The notes under the pieces are model-generated. The model did not search any database. It was not told the origin of the DNA and was given only the letters and a program-made list of their open reading frames with translations. Below, piece by piece: positions 55,062 through 64,000 of a stretch of DNA of 64,000 bases. Source of the stretch: Leptotrichia sp. oral taxon 223 (lineage in GTDB: Bacteria > Fusobacteriota > Fusobacteriia > Fusobacteriales > Leptotrichiaceae); assembly GCF_013394795.1 (NCBI RefSeq), contig NZ_JABXYU010000001.1, positions 620,001-684,000 of the forward strand, in the 5' to 3' direction. Position numbers and translations under genes: made by a program. The stretch's first letter is position 1; the number at the start of each line of letters is the position of its first letter.

Positions 55062-56054
55062 TTAATATAATTTTGTACCGCATTCCGGGCAGAATTTGCT
55101 GCCATTTGTTTTTGTACCGCATTCTGGACAGAACTTCGGTGCAGCGCTATTTCCTGTGGATTGAGCATTTCCTGAAGATTGTTGATTATTTTGCATTTGA
55201 TTTGGCTGGTTCATTTGGTTCATCTGATTTGACATTTGCTGTCCCATCATCATTCCCATTTGCATACCTGCCATGTTTCCAGCCATATTTCCTGCACCTC
55301 CTCCATTTTCCATTGAGTCAGCCATAGCCACTTGAGTATATTTGTTTATATCTCCAACCATGCTTTGGCCTGCTGCCTTTTCCTGCATTCTCTTAATTTC
55401 TTCCGGGTAACTGAAGCTGGAAATAGAAAAACTAGGAATAGAAAGTCCTATTTTTCGCATCTCAAAGTCCATGTCTTCCTTTATTCCATTTCCTATTTCA
55501 AATGAATTTATTTGAAGGTTGAACATATCCTTCCCTTCTCTTGCTATCCATTTCATAAGAAGCTGATCCAGCATTGAAATTACCCTCTCCTTTACGTCGC
55601 CAATATCAAACTGCTGTTTAATTCCGGCAATTTTATCAATCAGCACGTTATAATTATCAATTTTGCACGCCATTGTACCAAAGGCCCTTATAGGCATTCC
55701 CCCTGGAAGTCCTGGTGCCGGAATATTAATAGCGTTCTTAGTTCCCCATCTTACAGTAACTTCCTTTGTATTGATAAAAAGCACTTCTGCTCTCATTCCT
55801 GAGTTAAATCCAAATTTAAATCCTTTCAATGTTGACAAAAAAGGAACTATTTGTGACGCAATATCATAACTCCCTTCATCTTCAAATACTCCTTCCACTT
55901 TTCCATTAAAAAGAAAAATCGCATCCTGCCCAGGGCGTATAATTAATCTTGATCCTTTTTTTATTTCCTTGTTTGACCATTTCCAAAAGAGCATTTCATC
56001 ATTATACTGTTCCCATTCTACCACATTCGCCAGCTGATTTCCAAATAATCCCAT
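55062..56054 (-). CDS. SPFH-domain protein with C-terminal zinc ribbons (YdjI-like)
   Basis: A 330-residue protein. An SPFH/band-7-like domain fills about 10-220 (start VVEWEQYNDEMLFWKW, then RLIIRPGQDAIFLFNGKV). A Met/Asn/Gly/Gln-rich linker follows (about 248-300), and two CPECGTK knuckles end the protein, forming one four-Cys zinc ribbon. No membrane span. This is the layout of B. subtilis YdjI, which works with PspA at the membrane. It is the last gene of the zinc-ribbon/pspA/SPFH run, 23 bases after pspA. Confidence 0.88.
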   Translation of the reverse strand: MGLFGNQLANVVEWEQYNDEMLFWKWSNKEIKKGSRLIIRPGQDAIFLFNGKVEGVFEDEGSYDIASQIVPFLSTLKGFKFGFNSGMRAEVLFINTKEVTVRWGTKNAINIPAPGLPGGMPIRAFGTMACKIDNYNVLIDKIAGIKQQFDIGDVKERVISMLDQLLMKWIAREGKDMFNLQINSFEIGNGIKEDMDFEMRKIGLSIPSFSISSFSYPEEIKRMQEKAAGQSMVGDINKYTQVAMADSMENGGGAGNMAGNMAGMQMGMMMGQQMSNQMNQMNQPNQMQNNQQSSGNAQSTGNSAAPKFCPECGTKTNGSKFCPECGTKLY

Positions 56055-56077
56055 AGTAAATTTCTCCTTTCAAATTT

Positions 56078-56764
56078 TTACAATCCCATTTCCTTTTTCA
56101 GTCTTTCCATTTCATCATCAACTGCTGATGAGCTTTCTAATTCTTCGCTGTCATATTTTTTCATAAGATCATCCACTTCATCTTTTTTTGGAGAATTAAG
56201 CTCTATAGTGGCATTTGCTTCATCCAACATTCTGTCAGCTTTTTCTTCAATAGAATTAAATGATGACATTTTCCCGCTAATTCCATCAGAAGATGTCATT
56301 GCGCTAATCTTTTGAGCAGATTTTGCCATTTTTATTTTTGCCTTTATTTCATTTTTTCTTGCATTAAGCTTTTGTATATCTGATGTAAGCTTATCGTGCA
56401 TTTCACGCATTTTCAAAGAATTTTCAACTGCAACCATTTTTTCTTTTTCCAGGGATTCCAGCTTTATCTTAATAGAACCCTTTTTTTCCAGAAACATTCT
56501 CGCATCAGCTTCATTTCCTGCCTGAAGAGCTTTTTTCGCATAATCTTCCATTTTCTTAATTTCATTTTCGCATTCTGCAACTTTTCTCTTGGCTGCACTT
56601 TCCTGTGCCATTACAGCAACTGTTTCAGCCTTTACACTCCCCAGATCCTTTTCCATATCCCGTAAATACTGATCTATCATTTTTTCAGGATCCTCCATTT
56701 TGTCTAATAACGCATTGATATTAGATGCCATTATTGTTTTAAATCTTCCTAAAATACTAGCCAT
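56078..56764 (-). CDS. pspA: PspA/IM30 family membrane-stress protein
   Basis: A 228-residue, almost wholly helical coiled-coil protein. The N-terminal amphipathic helix (GRFKTIMASNINALLDKM) and MIDQYLRDMEKDLGSVK are typical of PspA/IM30/Vipp1. Family members form ESCRT-III-like rods and rings that mend or protect the inner membrane. Gene order zinc-ribbon protein, PspA, YdjI-like protein is close to the pspA-ydjGHI operon of B. subtilis, where the partners tie PspA to the membrane. Ribosome site AGGAGG. Confidence 0.9.
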   Translation of the reverse strand: MASILGRFKTIMASNINALLDKMEDPEKMIDQYLRDMEKDLGSVKAETVAVMAQESAAKRKVAECENEIKKMEDYAKKALQAGNEADARMFLEKKGSIKIKLESLEKEKMVAVENSLKMREMHDKLTSDIQKLNARKNEIKAKIKMAKSAQKISAMTSSDGISGKMSSFNSIEEKADRMLDEANATIELNSPKKDEVDDLMKKYDSEELESSSAVDDEMERLKKEMGL

Positions 56765-56793
56765 TTCAATTCCTCCTATTATTTTTTATAAAT

Positions 56794-57846
56794 TTATTTA
56801 CTCATAAAGTAAATTATTATTGACACTACGATTATTGCCGCTATAACAGCTAACGCTATCTTGACTACAGATTTTGGATATTCTCCTACTATAATGCCAT
56901 TTTCCCCATTTATAACAACTTGGTAGGATTTCCCGTTAAAAGAATATGACATTGAATACACAGGCAATAATAAAAGCCTATAATATTCATTGCTCCAGTA
57001 AACATTAAATCTTATATTTCTCACTCTGTCATACTTTCTTAGCACTTCTGAGCTGATTGTATCGTGTATTCTATTTTTCATTATTTGTTTAGATTCTTCA
57101 TACCCTTCTCTCATTGGAACTTTAAAAATTTCAGAATTATATCCTGACAAGTATCCTGAATCAAAATCTATTGTTTCTTCCACATTAAAGCCGCCTAGAC
57201 TTTTTATAAGCCTGTCATTTAATGTTTTTGAAGCTCTCATTATTATATTTTTAAATTCATTTTCAACATTTCCGTTTACATAATACCAGTCTGTAACTGT
57301 CCTCGTTTTTGTCTTTCCATCTTCCACATAAGTTTCTGTCCTATCTATTCCGCCTTCAGCAGCATAGTTGCTGTCTGCATTATTGTCAAAAGACCAGTAC
57401 GGCAGATATATTCCAGTAACTTTTCCGCTTTGATACAAATTTTTTAGAACATTTGGAGCAAACCATCTCTTTTTTATCCAATCTGAAAAAAGCCGTCCAA
57501 CTTCCTTTATGTCCACCGCAAAAGGCCTCATTCCGTCAGGTTCAAGAACAGACACCGCCTTTTCGCTCATTACGATATTCGAATCACAATATGGACATTT
57601 TTTTGAAGTTTCAAGAGAATTTATTTCAATTGTGGCTCCACATGAGCTGCACTCTATTACTGTCTTCTCTTCAGGCACTTCATTTTTTATTCTCTCTTCA
57701 TATTCATCTATGCTGTGCTTTTTCCATGTAAGAACTTCAGGCAATTTTACTTCCGTTTCACAATTTTCACATTTCAGATTTTTAGACTTTGAATCAAATC
57801 GCATCATTCCTCCACAGTTTTTACACCTAAAATCATCATTCTTCAT
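56794..57846 (-). CDS. Zinc-ribbon membrane protein (YdjG/YdjH-like)
   Basis: A 350-residue protein. Two zinc ribbons lie at the N-terminus (CKNCGGMM with CENC near 8-29, and CSSCGA with CPYC near 66-88), a long soluble middle follows with TGIYLPYWSFDNNADSNY, and a membrane span (about 326-346) ends it. This resembles the YdjG/YdjH proteins encoded next to pspA in B. subtilis. It is the first gene of the operon, with pspA 29 bases downstream. A TGTGGTATAAT element (-10 at 58074-58079) lies about 230 bases upstream, so the leader is long; no aptamer was recognised in it. Confidence 0.82.
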   Translation of the reverse strand: MKNDDFRCKNCGGMMRFDSKSKNLKCENCETEVKLPEVLTWKKHSIDEYEERIKNEVPEEKTVIECSSCGATIEINSLETSKKCPYCDSNIVMSEKAVSVLEPDGMRPFAVDIKEVGRLFSDWIKKRWFAPNVLKNLYQSGKVTGIYLPYWSFDNNADSNYAAEGGIDRTETYVEDGKTKTRTVTDWYYVNGNVENEFKNIIMRASKTLNDRLIKSLGGFNVEETIDFDSGYLSGYNSEIFKVPMREGYEESKQIMKNRIHDTISSEVLRKYDRVRNIRFNVYWSNEYYRLLLLPVYSMSYSFNGKSYQVVINGENGIIVGEYPKSVVKIALAVIAAIIVVSIIIYFMSK

Positions 57847-58151
57847 AGTTATCCCTTCCTTATTTGAATAATACCGCTTTATACATTTAAATATAAGATT
57901 AAGTATTAATTAAAAAATTAATTTTCAAATAAAAAGTTTAATCTGTACTCAATCTCTTTTCGGATTCACATAACAAAAATCACATCAATTTTCAAATTGG
58001 TAAATAGCTATAACTATCAGTTCAATCTCAAGTTAATTTTTTCACAATTAATTGCATTTTTTACTTTCACTATATTATACCACAAAAAAATGTAAAAAGT
58101 TGAAATAAACTATATTAAAATAAATTGTTATTATCATAATATATTTTATTT

Positions 58152-58276
58152 AATACTATTTCTCATTTAAAGAATAGAAAATAAAAATTCATGGAATTAA
58201 AGTCATTTTTTTTGACAAAGCTATTAAATTATTTATTATAGAATTTTACTTCTATTTTTTAAATAGGATTTAATAT
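58152..58276 (+). repeat. Family 2 intergenic repeat
   Basis: ATACTATTTCTCATTTAAAG, ATTCATGGAATT, TTGACAAAGCTATTAAATTA, then TTACTTCTATTTTTTAAATA and GGATTTAATAT follow the order seen at 50646-50739 and 23403-23514. It lies in the 710-base divergent gap between the zinc-ribbon gene and the small secreted protein. The rest of that gap holds only promoter-like AT-rich sequence. Confidence 0.45.
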
Positions 58277-58556
58277 GAATAATCAAAGAAAAAAATAAAA
58301 AGTTTATTATATCTAAATAATTTATATGGCCCGTATATTGAAAGGTAAACAATATGACTTATATTAGAGTGTATATGAAAGTTCTCATTTTTCTTTAATC
58401 TTTCTATGCTATAATAATTATGATAAATTGAATCTGTTAATTATTGAAACAAAAAATTCAATTTTATACAGATGAGGTATCACATCCATATCAGCTTGGC
58501 ATATTTTTGTTTTTTCATAATGTAAAATTTAAATTTATTATTCGGAGGGATATATT

Positions 58557-58973
58557 ATGATTAAAAAACTTAAATTACCGTTATCTTTAATTTTAGCCTT
58601 TTTAGTATCAGCAATTATAGGTTTTTCGAACGTACAGGCACGAAGCATCTCCAAATCAACATTAATAGCACAACTCCAAAGCAGATATCAATGGGTATAC
58701 ATAGAAAACTCAGGAAGCTTCACTCAACTTAGCTCTTCAGTTACTGGCGGATATGACAAAGCAGCACAGGATTATGCAAAATACTTATCAAATATGGGAA
58801 GAACTAAAATTTATATAGTAAATTCCGGATTAAACAATGCCCTTAAACAATATGTTGGATACACTCCTGCTACTCCTGATCCAGAAGTAGCAAAAGCTGT
58901 AAAAGCAAGAGGAATTACATTGTATTGTTTTGAAGCTGATGTTTATTATCGTCCTGCTCCAGTTGTTAACTAA
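58557..58973 (+). CDS. Small secreted protein of unknown function
   Basis: A 138-residue protein with a long signal peptide (MIKKLKLPLSLILAFLVSAI, cleavage probably after VQA, before RSISK). The mature part has repeated aromatic residues (SRYQWVYIEN, YDKAAQDYAKYL), a Gly/Ser-rich patch and a single Cys. No family recognised. AGGAGGGA-like ribosome site (CGGAGGGATAT) before the ATG. A TATAAT at about 58421 may be its -10 box, giving a leader of some 130 bases with small hairpins (GATG/CATC at 58472-58487). Confidence 0.6.
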   Translation: MIKKLKLPLSLILAFLVSAIIGFSNVQARSISKSTLIAQLQSRYQWVYIENSGSFTQLSSSVTGGYDKAAQDYAKYLSNMGRTKIYIVNSGLNNALKQYVGYTPATPDPEVAKAVKARGITLYCFEADVYYRPAPVVN

Positions 58974-59197
58974 TTCTAATCTATATAAAATATTAAGAAT
59001 AGACCGTACTATCTTTCTATCTTTAAAAATTTTTCTAAAGATTGTAAAAATTTTAACATTATAAAAAAATATGCCAAGCTTTTTAAATTTTTTTATATTT
59101 TGTTATTAGGGTGTGCTTTAAAATTATCAGATTAATAAAAATTAAATAAATCTAGCTGCTCTTCCTTTAAGATAGAATTGCTATATTATAGTTGATT

Positions 59198-60220
59198 TTA
59201 ATAAATAAACATCGAATCCCCAAAACTATAAAACCTGTACTTTTCCTCAATTGCCTTCCTATATGCCTCAAAAACAAATTCTTTTCCTCCAAATGCTGAA
59301 ATTAGCATAATTAGTGTAGATTTTGGCAAATGGAAGTTTGTAATAATTGCATCAACAATTTTAAAATTATAATCTCCATAAATGAAAATATTTGTATCAC
59401 CCTCAGAGGCTATTAATTTACCATTTTCATCAACAGAAGATTCCAGCGTTCTTACTGATGTAGTTCCTACTGCAATTACACGATTCCCTCTTTCTTTAGC
59501 TTTGTTAATAATTTTAGCCGTTTCTTCGGGTATTCTGTATCTTTCGCTGTGCATTTTATGATCCAGAACATTTTCCACCTGCACTGGACGAAATGTCCCA
59601 AGTCCCACATCTAAAAATACTTCTGCGATAATAACCCCCTTTTCACGAATTTTCTCCAAAAGTTCATTTGTAAAATGAAGCCCTGCAGTTGGTGCTGCTA
59701 CTGATTCCCCTTCCTTAGCATAAACAGTCTGATATCGATTCTTATCCTCCAGTTTTTCTATAATATACGGTGGAAGCGGCATTTCTCCCAATTTATCCAA
59801 AATTTCCTCAAATCTTCCTTCAAAATTAAATTTTACAATTCTGTTTCCATCTTCCTTAATTTCCAGCAGTTCTGCCTCCAAGACTCCTTCCAGAAATATA
59901 AGTTTCTGCCCGATTTTCAATTTTTTTGCAGGCTTTAGCAAAACTTCCCACATATGCATATCATGTCTTTTCAATAAAAAACATTCCAGCACAGCTCCAT
60001 TTTCCTTATGCCCAAACAGTCTTGCCGGAATAACTTTCGTACGGTTAATTACAAGAACATCGTCTTTTTTTAAATAATCTACAATATTATAAAATTTTTT
60101 ATGTTCCAATGTTTTTTCTTTTTTATTTAATACCAGTAATTTTGAATGATCTCTCGGATTTACAGCGTACTGCGCTATCAGTTCCTCAGGCAGTTCAAAA
60201 TCAAAATCTGAAATTTTCAT
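59198..60220 (-). CDS. queA: S-adenosylmethionine:tRNA ribosyltransferase-isomerase
   Basis: A 340-residue enzyme that transfers and rearranges the ribose of SAM to make epoxyqueuosine in tRNA wobble positions. Family landmarks: [71 protein letters not shown] and [19 protein letters not shown]. Length is normal. No tgt gene is adjacent. A terminator for the upstream gene separates it from 60322. ATG with GGAGAAAT upstream. Confidence 0.96.
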   Translation of the reverse strand: MKISDFDFELPEELIAQYAVNPRDHSKLLVLNKKEKTLEHKKFYNIVDYLKKDDVLVINRTKVIPARLFGHKENGAVLECFLLKRHDMHMWEVLLKPAKKLKIGQKLIFLEGVLEAELLEIKEDGNRIVKFNFEGRFEEILDKLGEMPLPPYIIEKLEDKNRYQTVYAKEGESVAAPTAGLHFTNELLEKIREKGVIIAEVFLDVGLGTFRPVQVENVLDHKMHSERYRIPEETAKIINKAKERGNRVIAVGTTSVRTLESSVDENGKLIASEGDTNIFIYGDYNFKIVDAIITNFHLPKSTLIMLISAFGGKEFVFEAYRKAIEEKYRFYSFGDSMFIY

Positions 60221-60282
60221 TTAATTTATTTCTCCTATTTTCTATATTTTCTTTTTTTATTTTTTCTTCATTTCAAAGGAAA

Positions 60283-60304
60283 CAGGGAATTTAATAATTC
60301 CCTG
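60283..60304 (-). terminator. Intrinsic terminator of the secreted lysozyme-like gene
   Basis: CAGGGAATT (minus strand, 60296-60304 reversed) pairs perfectly over nine bases with AATTCCCTG (60283-60291), four-base loop, followed by TTTCCTTT. Confidence 0.7.
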
Positions 60305-60321
60305 CCATAATTGTTATTCAA

Positions 60322-61404
60322 TTAATATGCTCTTCCAATTTCAAATGTTTTATAAGTGTCTACTCTGTTGTACCATCCTTGCAGCCATCTTCTCTCGTTT
60401 CTTGGAGCATTTCTCACACGTCTTGCTAATACATCCTTCGCAGAGTTGCTAAATTCTACTAATGCACTTTGTCCTACTGCTGTTCCCTTCATATTTTCAA
60501 GCACTTGTCTTAATCCCCATGCTATGTTATTATATGAAGAAACGCCTTTTAATCCCTCACCTTTAAAGTTCACATAATCAATTAACGCATAAAGCCCATT
60601 AGGAGTATTCATCATTCTGTCAAACTGATTTTTTAAATTTTCTTTATTTGAAGAGGCTTCAAGCATTTTATCAAGCGAACTTTTTAATCTGTCGTAAATA
60701 AACATTACTTGAATATCCCTTGTATTATCAAAAAATGCGATTAATTCCTGAATATCCTTATCACCACTAGCTTTTTTAGCCATTAATTCTGACTTGCTGC
60801 TCCAAGGCGAATATCTAAATTCAGAAAGCAGTTTTGGCAATGTAATACCTTGCTGTTTATAGTAAGCAACCATGTCAGGCAAGCTATCTCCAAATCCTTT
60901 TCTGCCACCACTTGCTTTAAACCAGGTAAAATGCCCTATTCCAAGCGACGGGAAGTTTTCCCCATCATTCCAGTCAACTAAATTGTTTCTAACACCTCCT
61001 GTTTCATTTTGGAAAATTTTTTCAGCTACAGCCAGCAGCTGCTCTTTTGATAATTTCATATCAGGAGTCCCTTGCTGTGTTTTTCTATTCGCTGTATAAG
61101 TATTTACATTTGGACGCTCATAACTTCCGCTGTCCCGCATATTTCTCAAACTTGTATTTACATTTAAGTCAATGCTTTTATTATTATATTGATTCTTTAT
61201 TAATTTTTCCAATTGAGAATTACTAACGCTTGTTCTTGTTGAAGCTACCAATTTTGGCTCAGGTTTTGGCGTATTTACAGTTTCAACATTTTCTGATGTT
61301 GAGACCACCTCCTTAATACTCTCACTTCCAAATGATATTATTGAATACGTTAATCCTAATAATAACGCTCCTGTCTTTTTGAAAATTCTCCTATCATTAA
61401 TCAT
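60322..61404 (-). CDS. Exported protein with a lysozyme-like NETGG...GIGHFTW domain
   Basis: A 360-residue protein with a signal peptide (about 1-27), a Ser/Thr/Asn-rich linker (30-115) and a globular C-terminal domain. The domain has IFQNETGGVRNNLVDWNDGE (E134) and PSLGIGHFTWFKASGG (155-166), a pattern found in a poorly described family of secreted bacterial proteins. The Glu followed about 20 residues later by G-x-GH recalls lysozyme folds, so a role in cutting or remodelling peptidoglycan is a fair guess, not a finding. It ends with a perfect terminator. Confidence 0.65.
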   Translation of the reverse strand: MINDRRIFKKTGALLLGLTYSIISFGSESIKEVVSTSENVETVNTPKPEPKLVASTRTSVSNSQLEKLIKNQYNNKSIDLNVNTSLRNMRDSGSYERPNVNTYTANRKTQQGTPDMKLSKEQLLAVAEKIFQNETGGVRNNLVDWNDGENFPSLGIGHFTWFKASGGRKGFGDSLPDMVAYYKQQGITLPKLLSEFRYSPWSSKSELMAKKASGDKDIQELIAFFDNTRDIQVMFIYDRLKSSLDKMLEASSNKENLKNQFDRMMNTPNGLYALIDYVNFKGEGLKGVSSYNNIAWGLRQVLENMKGTAVGQSALVEFSNSAKDVLARRVRNAPRNERRWLQGWYNRVDTYKTFEIGRAY

Positions 61405-61478
61405 TAACTCATCTCCATTCTTTTTTATTAAACAATTCTTGATTTCTAAACTAAAAAATTTAAAAATCCAAAATTTTG

Positions 61479-61946
61479 CTAATTTTCAATTTTATTTAAT
61501 AATTTCTGTCCCACGACAACTCTATCCAATCCAGCTAAATCCTTTATAACTTCCACATTTTTAAAACCTGAACTTGTCATAATCTTGGCAACATTTTTCC
61601 CCTGCTTATAGCCTATTTCAAATAATAAATATCCAAAATCAACTAAATAATCAGCTGCCTTCTGACAAATCTCATAATAAAAATATAATCCGTCATTTTC
61701 TGCAAAAAGTGCTTCGCTTGGCTCATGCAATAAAGTGTCATCTGACATAATACCAGCTTCATTAAGGGAAATATACGGTGGATTTGACACTATCATATCA
61801 AACTGCTTAAATTCAACATTTTCAAATAAGTCTGATTTTAAAAATTTTATATTTGAAACTTTCAGAAGTTGTTTATTTTTTTCAGCAGTTTCAAGCGCCT
61901 TTTCAGAAATATCCACGCCTAATACATAGGAATCTTTTATTTCCAA
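61479..61946 (-). CDS. prmC: PrmC C-terminal part (methyltransferase domain), separated by a frameshift
   Basis: This frame holds most of the PrmC methyltransferase domain, including the catalytic NPPYIS motif (in DMIVSNPPYISLNEAG) and LFAENDGLYFYYEI. Read upstream without a start codon it continues into [18 protein letters not shown], the SAM-binding motif I, which proves that the true frame extends past its first ATG. The N-terminal part is in another frame at 61964-62632. One base added in the A run near 62032-62036 (minus strand) would join them. Confidence 0.85.
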   Translation of the reverse strand: MEIKDSYVLGVDISEKALETAEKNKQLLKVSNIKFLKSDLFENVEFKQFDMIVSNPPYISLNEAGIMSDDTLLHEPSEALFAENDGLYFYYEICQKAADYLVDFGYLLFEIGYKQGKNVAKIMTSSGFKNVEVIKDLAGLDRVVVGQKLLNKIEN

Positions 61947-61963
61947 TGCGGCTGTTATTCCTA

Positions 61964-62632
61964 TTATACCACTTCCAACGCCAATATCAAGTATTTTTGG
62001 ATGAATTTTTGAATTTTTTTCAAAGTTTTTATTTTTAAAATGTTATTTTTTAAAATATTAATCATTTTTTCAACCAAAACTTCTGTATCCTGACGTGGAA
62101 TTAAAACTCCCTTGTCAACGTAAAATTTTCTTCCATAAAATTCCTGTTCGTTCAGCAAATACTGAACTGGAAATTTTTCACGTCCAATTTTTTGAATAAA
62201 ATATCTGATTCTTTCGATTTTTTCATCTTCAATTTCATCCCTGTACCTTGTAAAAAGCATCATTCTATCCACATTCAAAACATGTGAAAATACAATTTCA
62301 GCAATTAACTTACTCTCATCAATACTATTTTTTTCAAGATACAAAATGCTTTTATCAAGCAGTAATTTTAACTGCTTTTCAGATCTTTCCATATTTTCAA
62401 AATCGTTATTGTCAGATATTTTCTTATTGTTGCTTATCACGTTGTTCAGTTTTTCTCTAATTTTTTTCAAGTCATCTTCTGATAATATACGCTCAAATTC
62501 AGCATAAAGCATAATTCTTTCCATTTCCATTACTTCCGAAATTACACTTTCCGCTGTCAATCTGGCGTTTTTTATATTTTTTTTTTCCAAATAATTAACC
62601 GATTTATTCAAAATATCCAGCAAATTATTCAT
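61964..62632 (-). CDS. prmC: PrmC N-terminal part: two PrmC_N domains in tandem (frameshifted before the catalytic domain)
   Basis: About 222 residues from the ATG at 62632, which overlaps the prfA stop codon. PrmC methylates the GGQ glutamine of release factors. Residues 3-62 ([20 protein letters not shown] onward) and 88-146 ([20 protein letters not shown] onward) are two copies of the helical PrmC_N domain; ordinary PrmC has one. Then come [18 protein letters not shown] and [13 protein letters not shown], the classical link to the methyltransferase domain. After about residue 200 the frame is lost. prfA-prmC order fits their joint work. Confidence 0.88.
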   Translation of the reverse strand: MNNLLDILNKSVNYLEKKNIKNARLTAESVISEVMEMERIMLYAEFERILSEDDLKKIREKLNNVISNNKKISDNNDFENMERSEKQLKLLLDKSILYLEKNSIDESKLIAEIVFSHVLNVDRMMLFTRYRDEIEDEKIERIRYFIQKIGREKFPVQYLLNEQEFYGRKFYVDKGVLIPRQDTEVLVEKMINILKNNILKIKTLKKIQKFIQKYLILALEVV

Positions 62633-63707
62633 TGCTATTTCCAACTTCTTTTAATAATTCTGCCTGCTCATAAGCAATCAGGGCATCTATCATCTCGTCC
62701 AAATCACCATCCAGAACGCCATCCAGCCTATGAAGCGTCAATTTAATCCTGTGATCGGTAACTCTTCCTTGAGGAAAGTTGTAAGTTCTGATTTTTTCAG
62801 ATCTGTCTCCACTTCCAACTTGCGAACGTCTTTCATTTTCAACTGCGCTTCTTTGTTTCTCATATTCCATTTCATACAGTTTAGAAGCCAATACTTTCAT
62901 TGCAGCTTCCTTATTTTTTATTTGTGAACGTCCATCTTGCGAAGTTACTACAAGTCCAGTTGGCAAGTGAGTAATTCTTACAGCAGAATCAGTAGTATTT
63001 ACGTGCTGTCCACCTGCTCCGCTTGATCTGTATGTATCAATTTTCAAGTCACTTGGATTAATTTCAACTGCGCTTACATCGTCTATTTCAGGTAATACTG
63101 CAACTGTAATTGTAGATGTGTGAACCCTTCCAGAAGACTCGGTAGCTGGAACTCTTTGCACACGGTGAACTCCGCTTTCAAATTTCAATCTTGAATAAGC
63201 GCCATGCCCTTTAATTAAAAATGTTACTTCCTTCAGTCCCCCAACCCCAATTTCACTTTTGTCAATGACTTCAGTTTTCCAACGGTTTCTTTCTGCATAT
63301 CTAGTAAACATTCTGAAAATATCAGCCGCAAATAATGCTGCTTCATCTCCACCCGCTCCAGCACGGATTTCCATGATAACATTTTTATCATCATTAGGAT
63401 CTTTTGGAAGCAGAAGTATTTTTAATTCTTCTTCAAGATGTGGAATTTCTTCTTCAATCGAATGAATTTCCTCATGCATCATTTCCTTCATTTCCGTATC
63501 TTTTTCAGCTTTCAGATCTTCTTTCAGGCTTTCCATTTCTTCTTTACGCTTTTTATAGTATGTATATTTTTGTACAACTTCATCAATGCTGTTTAAAGCC
63601 TTATTATACTCCATAATTTTCTTTGGATCTGAAACGACTTCAGGATCCATAAGCATTTCTGTGAGTTCCTTATGCTTTAAGACAACATCGTCCAATTTTT
63701 GAAACAT
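62625..63707 (-). CDS. prfA: Peptide chain release factor 1
   Basis: A 360-residue class I release factor reading UAA and UAG. The PAT tripeptide (187-189, [13 protein letters not shown]) is the RF1-type codon-reading motif, and GGQ at 232-234 ([17 protein letters not shown]) is the catalytic loop, methylated by PrmC encoded right after it with overlapping ends. [15 protein letters not shown] and [17 protein letters not shown] are further family landmarks. ATG start; a weak AGGAG lies upstream. Confidence 0.98.
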   Translation of the reverse strand: MFQKLDDVVLKHKELTEMLMDPEVVSDPKKIMEYNKALNSIDEVVQKYTYYKKRKEEMESLKEDLKAEKDTEMKEMMHEEIHSIEEEIPHLEEELKILLLPKDPNDDKNVIMEIRAGAGGDEAALFAADIFRMFTRYAERNRWKTEVIDKSEIGVGGLKEVTFLIKGHGAYSRLKFESGVHRVQRVPATESSGRVHTSTITVAVLPEIDDVSAVEINPSDLKIDTYRSSGAGGQHVNTTDSAVRITHLPTGLVVTSQDGRSQIKNKEAAMKVLASKLYEMEYEKQRSAVENERRSQVGSGDRSEKIRTYNFPQGRVTDHRIKLTLHRLDGVLDGDLDEMIDALIAYEQAELLKEVGNSNE

Positions 63708-63849
63708 AATTTATTTTTCAACTCCTAAATTTCTATTTTATTTAAATAATTTTTGAACTTTCTACGTTAATTTTCCCAGTAAAATTATTCAAAGTTAAAT
63801 AACTTCCAACGCTAAGTATTATAGCATATTTTTTAACTTTTTTCAATTT

Positions 63850-64000
63850 TTAATTATATAAAATCCCAAATTGCAGCATCACAAATAATATAATAAATGC
63901 AACTGAAAATCCAAGCAGCCCACCTGCCAGAACTTCCCTTATGCTATGAATCCCAGATTTAACACGGCTCTGAGCTACTAGTCCCGCCATAAAGAATCCT
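63850..64000 (-). CDS. PAP2-family phosphatase, C-terminal end (clipped by window edge)
   Basis: The minus-strand frame entering from the right edge reads GFFMAGLVAQSRVKSGIHSI then REVLAGGLLGFSVAFIILFV and stops at 63850. SR-x(4-5)-GIHS with a following EVLAGGLLG matches the last motif of PAP2 phosphatases (SR...GxHxxxD), with Glu where Asp is usual, and two membrane spans. It would act on a lipid phosphate such as undecaprenyl pyrophosphate. Only the last 50 residues are visible. Confidence 0.65.
   Translation of the reverse strand, partial: GFFMAGLVAQSRVKSGIHSIREVLAGGLLGFSVAFIILFVMLQFGILYN

Noticed and set aside
58440-58530. Riboswitch in the leader of the small secreted protein
   Set aside because: Only short hairpins (GATG/CATC) are present and no known aptamer core.

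Overview
The window is very AT-rich and reads as chromosomal DNA of a fusobacterium, most probably Leptotrichia or a close relative. Clues are the low-GC codon use, strong AGGAGG-type ribosome sites, both a PolC and a DnaE replicase, a formate-tetrahydrofolate ligase, and outer-membrane-type (OmpA-like) proteins beside Firmicute-like genes (XseB, YueI/DUF1694, AddAB-like, a PspA/SPFH operon). The genus is inferred from general resemblance, not from a database search.

Layout. 0-4 kb: a clipped gene, a PatB/MalY-type C-S lyase, an overlapping AAA-ATPase/TOPRIM-like pair that looks like a defence module, and a flavin split-barrel protein. 4-12.7 kb: fhs with a leader that looks like a transcription attenuator, polC, and class I aldolase; the gaps hold three copies of a modular palindromic repeat. 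12.9-16 kb: yebC, a TrmN6-type methyltransferase and fucO. 16-22.3 kb (minus): nadK-recN-xer-membrane protein, then a YueI-type gene overlapping murA. 23.6-23.9 kb: tRNA-Ser(UGA), tRNA-Ser(GCU), tRNA-Arg(ACG). 24.6-35.2 kb (plus): tpiA, secG, an AddB/AddA-like helicase-nuclease pair, ppaC, a secreted cyclophilin and a methyltransferase. 35.3-36.1 kb: an AtpZ/AtpI-like pair with no ATP synthase genes behind it. 36-50.4 kb (minus): cbiB, pgeF, a YeiH-type transporter, ispA-xseB-rsmD, dnaE (frameshifted), a HAD phosphatase, a large ParB-like orphan, a phosphoesterase and a cysteine desulfurase. 50.9-58 kb: tRNA-Thr, two OmpA-like proteins, a DUF3829 protein, a TlpA-like thioredoxin and a zinc-ribbon/PspA/SPFH envelope-stress operon. 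58.5-64 kb: a small secreted orphan, queA, a secreted lysozyme-like protein, prfA-prmC (prmC frameshifted and with a doubled N-terminal domain), and the tail of a PAP2 phosphatase.

Most genes are housekeeping: replication and repair (polC, dnaE, recN, xer, AddAB-like, xseB), translation and its termination (prfA/prmC, queA, rsmD, tRNAs), envelope (murA, pgeF, ispA, OmpA-like, PspA module), and central or one-carbon metabolism (fhs, fda, tpiA, fucO, ppaC, nadK).

The unusual material lies in the gaps and in a few genes: two families of dispersed intergenic repeats, one with hairpin arms that differ in sequence but keep their pairing; the fhs leader; the ATPase/TOPRIM pair; tandem PrmC N-domains; and three genes (dnaE, prmC, 54262-54798) that each look broken by one base, two of them at A/T runs. 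The last point may reflect sequencing error rather than biology.
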